A stretch of 8,636 nucleotides of DNA from an uncultured Oscillospiraceae bacterium. GTDB lineage: Bacteria; Bacillota; Clostridia; Oscillospirales; Oscillospiraceae. Numbering within the stretch: position 1 is the stretch's first letter; every line of letters begins with the position of its first letter. Where the stretch lies: assembly GCA_905233785.1 (NCBI GenBank), contig CAJOCV010000071.1, positions 1 to 8,636 on the forward strand, written 5' to 3'. The notes beneath the pieces were generated by a model that did not search any database, was not told the DNA's origin, and worked only from the letters and a program-made list of their open reading frames with translations. This document shows positions 1 through 3,705 of the stretch, piece after piece. Position numbers and translations under genes: made by a program.

Positions 1-108
1 TTCCGCGAGCTGAAGCTTCTGCGCCAGCGTCAGAGCTTCCTGGTATACTGACGCCCACTCCATCAGGGTGATCGATTTGGAGACGGATAGATCAATGAAT
101 ATGCCCAT
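1..108 (-). CDS. Partial hypothetical protein, N-terminal 36 residues
   Basis: An open frame begins at the ATG at 108..106 and runs without a stop off the left edge of the window, so only 36 residues are visible. They start MGIFIDLSVSKSIT and continue through an amphipathic stretch (WASVYQEALTLAQKL). The start is supported by an AAAGGGGAG ribosome binding site at 115..123, six bases upstream. There is no signal peptide or membrane segment in the visible part. The opening resembles, from memory, conserved hypothetical proteins of Clostridia that begin MGxxIDL, but I cannot name a function. It lies downstream of the toxin-antitoxin pair on the same strand, separated from it by a 162-nt structured spacer, so it may be read from its own promoter or by readthrough past the hairpin at 138..165. 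Confidence 0.6.
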   Translation of the reverse strand, partial: MGIFIDLSVSKSITLMEWASVYQEALTLAQKLQLAE

Positions 109-137
109 GTGTGACTCCCCTTTCGTTATTTTATAGT

Positions 138-165
138 AAGAGCAGGACGCCGGGGTCCTGCTCTT
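138..165 (-). terminator. Strong 11-bp hairpin between antitoxin and next gene (terminator or attenuator)
   Basis: The arms AAGAGCAGGAC (138..148) and GTCCTGCTCTT (155..165) are perfect inverted complements around a six-base GC-rich loop. The stem lies 105 nt after the antitoxin stop and 29 nt before the ATG of the next gene. What follows the stem on the minus strand is ACTATAAAATAACG, with no clear U-run, so this is not a textbook Rho-independent terminator. It could be a weak terminator, an attenuator or mRNA stabiliser in the leader of the next gene. The stem itself is certain; its role is inference. Confidence 0.5.
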
Positions 166-210
166 GTCATGGACTGTATTGAGTTTAGCAGATGAAAGGG
201 AGCCTGTCAT

Positions 211-253
211 TGAACCTGTGGTTCATGCTACTGTAAACCTTTGGTTGCATGAA
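211..253 (-). repeat. Overlapping, mutually exclusive inverted repeats
   Basis: Three perfect inverted repeats overlap here. TGAACC (211..216) pairs with GGTTCA (220..225) across three bases. TTCATGC (222..228) pairs with GCATGAA (247..253). Inside the second, AACC (236..239) pairs with GGTT (243..246) across TTT. The first and second stems share bases 222..225, so an RNA could form only one of them at a time. The element begins 18 nt after the antitoxin stop codon. It may be part of a transcription-end structure, an RNA switch, or a remnant of a small mobile repeat; the sequence alone does not decide. Confidence 0.5.
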
Positions 254-270
254 GAGCCGGGAGATCCAGC

Positions 271-585
271 TTACATGTAGATGCCCATGTTTTCCGCAAA
301 TCCGGGATGATCCCGCATGAGTCCCAGCAGCCGCCGCGCAGCGCCGTCGGGACGGGAACGCCCGCCCTCCCAGGCTTCCACCGATTTCGGCGTGACGCCG
401 ATACATGCCGCAAAGGTCTTCTGCGTCATGTTAGCATCGAGGCGAACCTGCTTGATCTCCTGCGGCGTGAAGCTGTCCGGCTCCTTCACCGTGCGGCGAT
501 GCACAACAATTCCGGTCGGCTTTCCCTCGGCGGCCTCCTTCAGCTCATTCAGGGACTCCATAATATCGTCAAATACAGCGGACAT
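271..585 (-). CDS. NadS/HigA2-like XRE-type HTH antitoxin
   Basis: A 104-residue DNA-binding protein, most likely the antitoxin of the toxin encoded just upstream. In this family the antitoxin binds and neutralises the toxin and represses its own operon. The N-terminal half (1-40) would contact the toxin. Residues about 41-90 form an XRE-type helix-turn-helix: FTPQEIKQVR, then MTQKTFAACIG, then VTPKSVEAWEGGRSRP and a closing RRLLGL helix. This spacing is typical of the YiaG/NadS group (COG2944). The length is normal for NadS-like antitoxins. The start at 585 lies two bases after the toxin stop, and its ribosome binding site (AAGGAGG, 593..599) is inside the last toxin codons, so translation is coupled. 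The operator at 959..975 is its likely target. The last residues, MGIYM, resemble the first residues of the next gene. Confidence 0.88.
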   Translation of the reverse strand: MSAVFDDIMESLNELKEAAEGKPTGIVVHRRTVKEPDSFTPQEIKQVRLDANMTQKTFAACIGVTPKSVEAWEGGRSRPDGAARRLLGLMRDHPGFAENMGIYM

Positions 586-587
586 GG

Positions 588-944
588 CTACTCCTCCTTC
601 CCGCTCGGTGTGTTGTAGTACGGCTCGATGGTTTCAATCATTTTCTTGATGGCGTTCTTTTCCGCGTCGGTCAGGCTGCTCTTTTCCGCTTTAGTATATG
701 CCGCAAGACCGCATATCTTCTCGCCTACCTCAAAATCGACATAGATGATACGCGCAGAGCCGCTCTTGCCGCGCCCTTCAAAGGCAAAACGGAACTTCCG
801 CGCGCCGCCGGTGCCTTGGATCACACGCCCGGCTTTCGGGTCTTCCAGCAGCGCCTGTTCGAGCGCGGCAAGATCGTCAATGACAAAGCCGCAGCGTTCC
901 CAGCCCCGCAGAAATGCCGAAGTCCATACAAATTCCCGTGTCAT
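588..944 (-). CDS. RelE/HigB2-like type II toxin
   Basis: A 118-residue toxin of the RelE/ParE superfamily, closest by motif to the HigB2 group (COG4737). Such toxins bind the ribosome and cleave mRNA, stopping translation until antitoxin is restored. The family signature is intact: DPKAGRVIQGTGGARKFRF (35-53), then GRGKSGSARIIYVDF (57-71), then AAYTKAEKSSLTDAE (81-95). The basic and aromatic residues in these blocks (Arg40, Arg49, Lys50, Arg52, Lys60, Arg65, Tyr83, Lys85, Lys88) are the kind expected to hold RNA. The start at 944 is chosen because GAGAGGG lies about six bases upstream and the promoter and operator fit just above it. It is first in the operon, toxin before antitoxin, as is usual for higBA. 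It looks full length and functional. It sits among surface-protein genes with which it has no obvious link, so it may be a horizontally acquired module. Confidence 0.88.
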   Translation of the reverse strand: MTREFVWTSAFLRGWERCGFVIDDLAALEQALLEDPKAGRVIQGTGGARKFRFAFEGRGKSGSARIIYVDFEVGEKICGLAAYTKAEKSSLTDAEKNAIKKMIETIEPYYNTPSGKEE

Positions 945-958
945 ACAATGCCCTCTCT

Positions 959-975
959 ACCCTAAATTTTAGGGT
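959..975 (-). promoter_or_regulatory. Palindromic operator of the toxin-antitoxin operon
   Basis: On the minus strand the sequence ACCCTAAA-A-TTTAGGGT is a perfect 8-bp inverted repeat around one base. It lies downstream of the -10 box, near +9 to +25 of the expected transcript, and ends 14 bp before the toxin ATG. Type II antitoxins of the XRE class repress their own promoter by binding such palindromes as dimers, so this is the likely binding site of the protein encoded at 271..585. In the mRNA the same bases could also fold close to the toxin ribosome binding site. Confidence 0.75.
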
Positions 976-989
976 CTCTTTTCGCCTAT

Positions 990-1018
990 ATCATAGCGCA
1001 GCCTTTCGTCTTTGTCAA
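990..1018 (-). promoter_or_regulatory. Housekeeping-type promoter for the toxin-antitoxin operon
   Basis: A consensus -35 box TTGACA (1013..1018) and a near-consensus -10 box TATGAT (990..995) are separated by exactly 17 bp. Transcription would start near 983, about 40 nt before the toxin ATG. The quality of this promoter, with an operator immediately downstream, fits a strong, normally repressed toxin-antitoxin operon. Confidence 0.82.
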
Positions 1019-1166
1019 TGACTATTGAAAAACTTCGTTCTCCCATCGTTTATTAATAGAATCGCCAGGCAAATCCCTGTTTTAACTGTTTTTGTTTAGG
1101 AGATTTGTCTCGACGTGACTCCGTTTGATTCCCATTATCCTCAACCCATGGGGTCTACGGACTTTT

Positions 1167-1196
1167 GCTATCAAAAAGCTATCAAAGCTGCTATCA
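1167..1196 (+). repeat. Three phased direct repeats GCTATCA
   Basis: GCTATCA occurs at 1167..1173, 1178..1184 and 1190..1196, with starts 11 and 12 bp apart, about one helical turn. The first two copies extend to GCTATCAAA. All three would face the same side of the helix. The repeats lie in the 337-nt gap between the LRR protein gene and the toxin operon. They could be protein-binding sites, arm sites of a recombinase, or a remnant of an integrated element. No gene for such a protein is in the window. Bases 1021..1166 of the same gap show nothing else I can support. Confidence 0.55.
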
Positions 1197-1218
1197 CAGG
1201 CCCGAATTATTGGGGCTG
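1197..1218 (-). terminator. Weak candidate terminator hairpin after the LRR protein gene
   Basis: Downstream of the 757-residue protein gene, the minus strand can form a stem of CAG/CTG plus CCC/GGG with one C-C mismatch around an AT-rich loop. The bases after it are only moderately T-rich and start with TGATAGC, so termination strength is doubtful. No better terminator is seen between 1282 and the toxin promoter. Confidence 0.28.
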
Positions 1219-1281
1219 TTCATACGGGTTTGGACGATTAACAGGATTGTTTCACCGATTGATATGTACTTTTTGATGTGA

Positions 1282-3555
1282 TTAATGGCTGAAGTATGTG
1301 TCTCCACAGATGGAGCAGCTATGCTGGAGACAGCCCTTGGTGGTCTCTGTTTCCAAAACCTGCGTAATGACATAGTGATGCTCGCAGGGTTCCGTCTGCG
1401 TAAGAGTTTCGTTGTTCTCCGCGGAAGTAGCTTCCTGCCCGGCGGGGATCTCCGGTTCGACGCCTGCCTGCTGTCCAACCGGCCCTTGGGCAAGGATCAG
1501 ATGGTTCTCATCCTGGGGATTGCCGTTCCAGTCCAGACCGCTCGGATCGCCGCAGGCTGTCATGGAAAGATGAGAAAGGAGTGAACTGCCGGCTTCTGTG
1601 TGGTAGGGATACGGCTCGTGTCCGTAGTCCTTCTCCGGGAGAATGGTCTCAACCGAGAACGTCGTCCCATCCCAGGTCCACTTAAAGAGGGCGTAATAAC
1701 CCATATGGCCAAAGACCTGCAACAGTGAGTGTTCGGCGGAGAGACCGCAAAGGCTGGAATGTCCCAGCTCATACGAGTAGACCTTGAACACCTCCGCATC
1801 GGAGTTGCAAGAGAAAATACTGCAAGTCAGCCACGGTTCGAACTCTCCTGTCACGATAAACAGCTCTGGCGTTCCATCAGCGTTGAGATCATAAAGAAAA
1901 TAGTCATAGGATTCCACATAATGTTCTGTCATGAAACTGAGATACGCATTTTTCCATTCGGGCTGGGATGGCGTGGCGAGAGACGCAGACCCATCAGGGA
2001 TCTCCTGCTGCGACGGCGCCGGAGCCGTCACAGTGAGGGTAACATCGAGCATCCCGAGCGGACAGCCCGTGTCAAAGCAGTAAACATAGCTCTCGGGACA
2101 TTCATCGCCGAGGCAGAGAAGCCCGGAGGCGTCAGCGGCAAACAGCGGCGCGCCGCTCGGATCGAGCACCCGGCTGAGCTTGTCCGCGCCGACGATCGAG
2201 GCGAAGTCGAGATAGTACTGTCCGTTTTCTTCGACGGCTGCGACGGAAACGCCGCTCTGCGAATCTGCCCGCATGAAGCCAAGCATCGAACAGTCGCTGA
2301 GATCCAGCGTGGTCAGCGCATTGTAAGAGCAGTTCAGCGTCTGCAGATTCCGGTTGTGGCTCAGATCCAGCGTACGCAGGCTGTTTTCATAGCAGCACAG
2401 CCGCTCAAGCGCGGGCAGCATGGAAAGATCTAACGTACGCAGCTCGTTGCCGTCGCACTGCAGCAAGGTCAGCTCCGGATTGTGGGACAGATCCAGCTCG
2501 GTCAGATCGGCGTTGACAGAAAGCTCGGTCAGCCTCGGGTTGCAGCTAAGATCCAGCTCGGTAATGGGGCTCGATACGTACAGTGACTCAAGCTTTGTAC
2601 AGTGGGACACGTCAAGCTCCGAAAGGTTGAGCCAGCAATCCAGGAGCACCAGTTCCGGGTTTCCGCTAAGATCCAGAGTGTCCAGCTTGCAGTATTTTAG
2701 CACAAGCTTCTTCAGAGCGGGATTCCTGTTGAGTTTCAGCGATGTGATCTGCGACTCGATATACAGCTTTTCAAGGCAAGGGCAGGCGCTGAGGTCGATG
2801 GCCTGTACTCCCGCGTTCACGCCATAGAAAAACAGCCACTGCAGCTGCGGGTTTTTGCTCACATCCAAGGCTTGGAGTGCGCTGCTGCTGAGAAGCAGCG
2901 TTTTGAGGCGCGGCATGGTGCTGACGTCAAGACTGATGAAATCGTTCATGCCAACCAGCCTCAATTCCTCCAGCCCTGTCAACAGCTCGATCCCTGTCGT
3001 GTCGTGAATGTTGGTCTCAGTAACGAACGAAGTGACGCTTCCGATGGTCTCTGCGGTCAGACCTTCGGGATACTGCGCGCGAAGCTGGGAAAGGAGCGCC
3101 GGATCGGGGAAATTCTGCGCTGTCAGCAGGTCGGGCAGCTCGGCGTTCTGCGCGGCGGAAACAACGGCTGTCTGGGCGCTGTTGTTATCCGTGACCGAGG
3201 CGCTGTTCCCGGCGGAAGTCTTGTTCTGTGCGGCCGTCTGCGCCTTGTTCTGCGTCGTCTGCTGCGCGGGCGTCGAAGATGCGGCCTTCCCGGCGTCGGA
3301 AGCGGGGCGCACACTCGCCGGCGTGGGGCTGGGCGCTGTGCCGCCTGCCGGGGCGGGGGAGGTGCCGGGGCGCAGGGTTTCCGACGCCTCTACCGTGCCG
3401 GCGAGGGGCTGCGCGTTGGGCGCGTCCTCCGCGGACGTCTCTTCGGCACTGGAAAGCTCTGTAACGTTCTCAGCCATGAGAACGGGCGTGACGCCGCAGC
3501 TGAGCGTGGAGAGCATCATTGCGACGGTCATCAGCAGGATCACGATTTTTTTCAT
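1282..3555 (-). CDS. Secreted leucine-rich repeat surface protein with D-x-N-x-D-G module
   Basis: A 757-residue exported protein, probably acting at the cell surface as a binding or accessory protein; the exact role is unknown. Order of parts: signal peptide (1-28, MKK then a hydrophobic core, likely cut near VLMA-EN); Ala/Ser/Thr/Pro/Gln-rich linker (30-140); an LRR cap typified by LTAQNFPDPALL (144-194); about eleven LRRs of 20-22 residues with LDLS/LDVS cores (195-427); a small beta-like domain (about 430-510) matching the one in the neighbouring sigma fusion; a module with DLNADGTPEL (556-565), a likely calcium-binding loop; and a tail with Cys724, His726, His727, Cys742, Cys747 and Cys750 that could bind zinc. 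The start is fixed by AAGGAGG (3564..3570), eight bases upstream. Cys20 is preceded by TLS, a poor lipobox, so lipoprotein anchoring is doubtful. No sorting signal or membrane anchor is seen at the C-terminus. It follows the strong terminator at 3641..3694, so it needs readthrough or its own promoter, which I could not find. Confidence 0.85.
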   Translation of the reverse strand: MKKIVILLMTVAMMLSTLSCGVTPVLMAENVTELSSAEETSAEDAPNAQPLAGTVEASETLRPGTSPAPAGGTAPSPTPASVRPASDAGKAASSTPAQQTTQNKAQTAAQNKTSAGNSASVTDNNSAQTAVVSAAQNAELPDLLTAQNFPDPALLSQLRAQYPEGLTAETIGSVTSFVTETNIHDTTGIELLTGLEELRLVGMNDFISLDVSTMPRLKTLLLSSSALQALDVSKNPQLQWLFFYGVNAGVQAIDLSACPCLEKLYIESQITSLKLNRNPALKKLVLKYCKLDTLDLSGNPELVLLDCWLNLSELDVSHCTKLESLYVSSPITELDLSCNPRLTELSVNADLTELDLSHNPELTLLQCDGNELRTLDLSMLPALERLCCYENSLRTLDLSHNRNLQTLNCSYNALTTLDLSDCSMLGFMRADSQSGVSVAAVEENGQYYLDFASIVGADKLSRVLDPSGAPLFAADASGLLCLGDECPESYVYCFDTGCPLGMLDVTLTVTAPAPSQQEIPDGSASLATPSQPEWKNAYLSFMTEHYVESYDYFLYDLNADGTPELFIVTGEFEPWLTCSIFSCNSDAEVFKVYSYELGHSSLCGLSAEHSLLQVFGHMGYYALFKWTWDGTTFSVETILPEKDYGHEPYPYHTEAGSSLLSHLSMTACGDPSGLDWNGNPQDENHLILAQGPVGQQAGVEPEIPAGQEATSAENNETLTQTEPCEHHYVITQVLETETTKGCLQHSCSICGDTYFSH

Positions 3556-3640
3556 GGGGAGTACCTCCTTTGTTTTTTTGGCCTTCTGTTTATTAAGTGC
3601 CGGCGAAACGCGAGGAGGTTTTATAAAAAAACAAAAAATA

Positions 3641-3694
3641 TAAAAAATCGGCGCGGGGTACTTTCGCTGTGTATGACGAAAGCATTCCCGCGCC
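3641..3694 (-). terminator. Strong Rho-independent terminator after the sigma-LRR fusion gene
   Basis: On the minus strand, 11 nt after the stop of the fusion gene, GGCGCGGG (3687..3694) pairs with CCCGCGCC (3650..3657). A second stem above a small internal loop joins CTTTCG (3677..3682) to CGAAAG (3661..3666) around a ten-base loop. A T-run (GATTTTTTATATTTTTTG) follows at once. This closes the transcription unit of the two genes upstream and separates it from the secreted LRR gene. Confidence 0.88.
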
Positions 3695-3705
3695 GTTTGG
3701 CGGAA

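Noticed and set aside
1085..1150. tRNA or tmRNA 3' end (T-arm-like GTTTGATTCCC) as an attachment site
   Set aside because: The bases flanking the would-be T-loop are not complementary and no acceptor stem is found.
1160..1272. Short plus-strand frame through the GCTATCA repeats as a possible recombinase tail
   Set aside because: Fewer than 40 residues, no recognisable recombinase motif, and open mainly because the stretch is short.
3490..3510. Lipobox at Cys20 of the secreted LRR protein
   Set aside because: The residues before Cys are T-L-S, with Thr instead of Leu/Val/Ile at -3, so lipid attachment is only a weak possibility.
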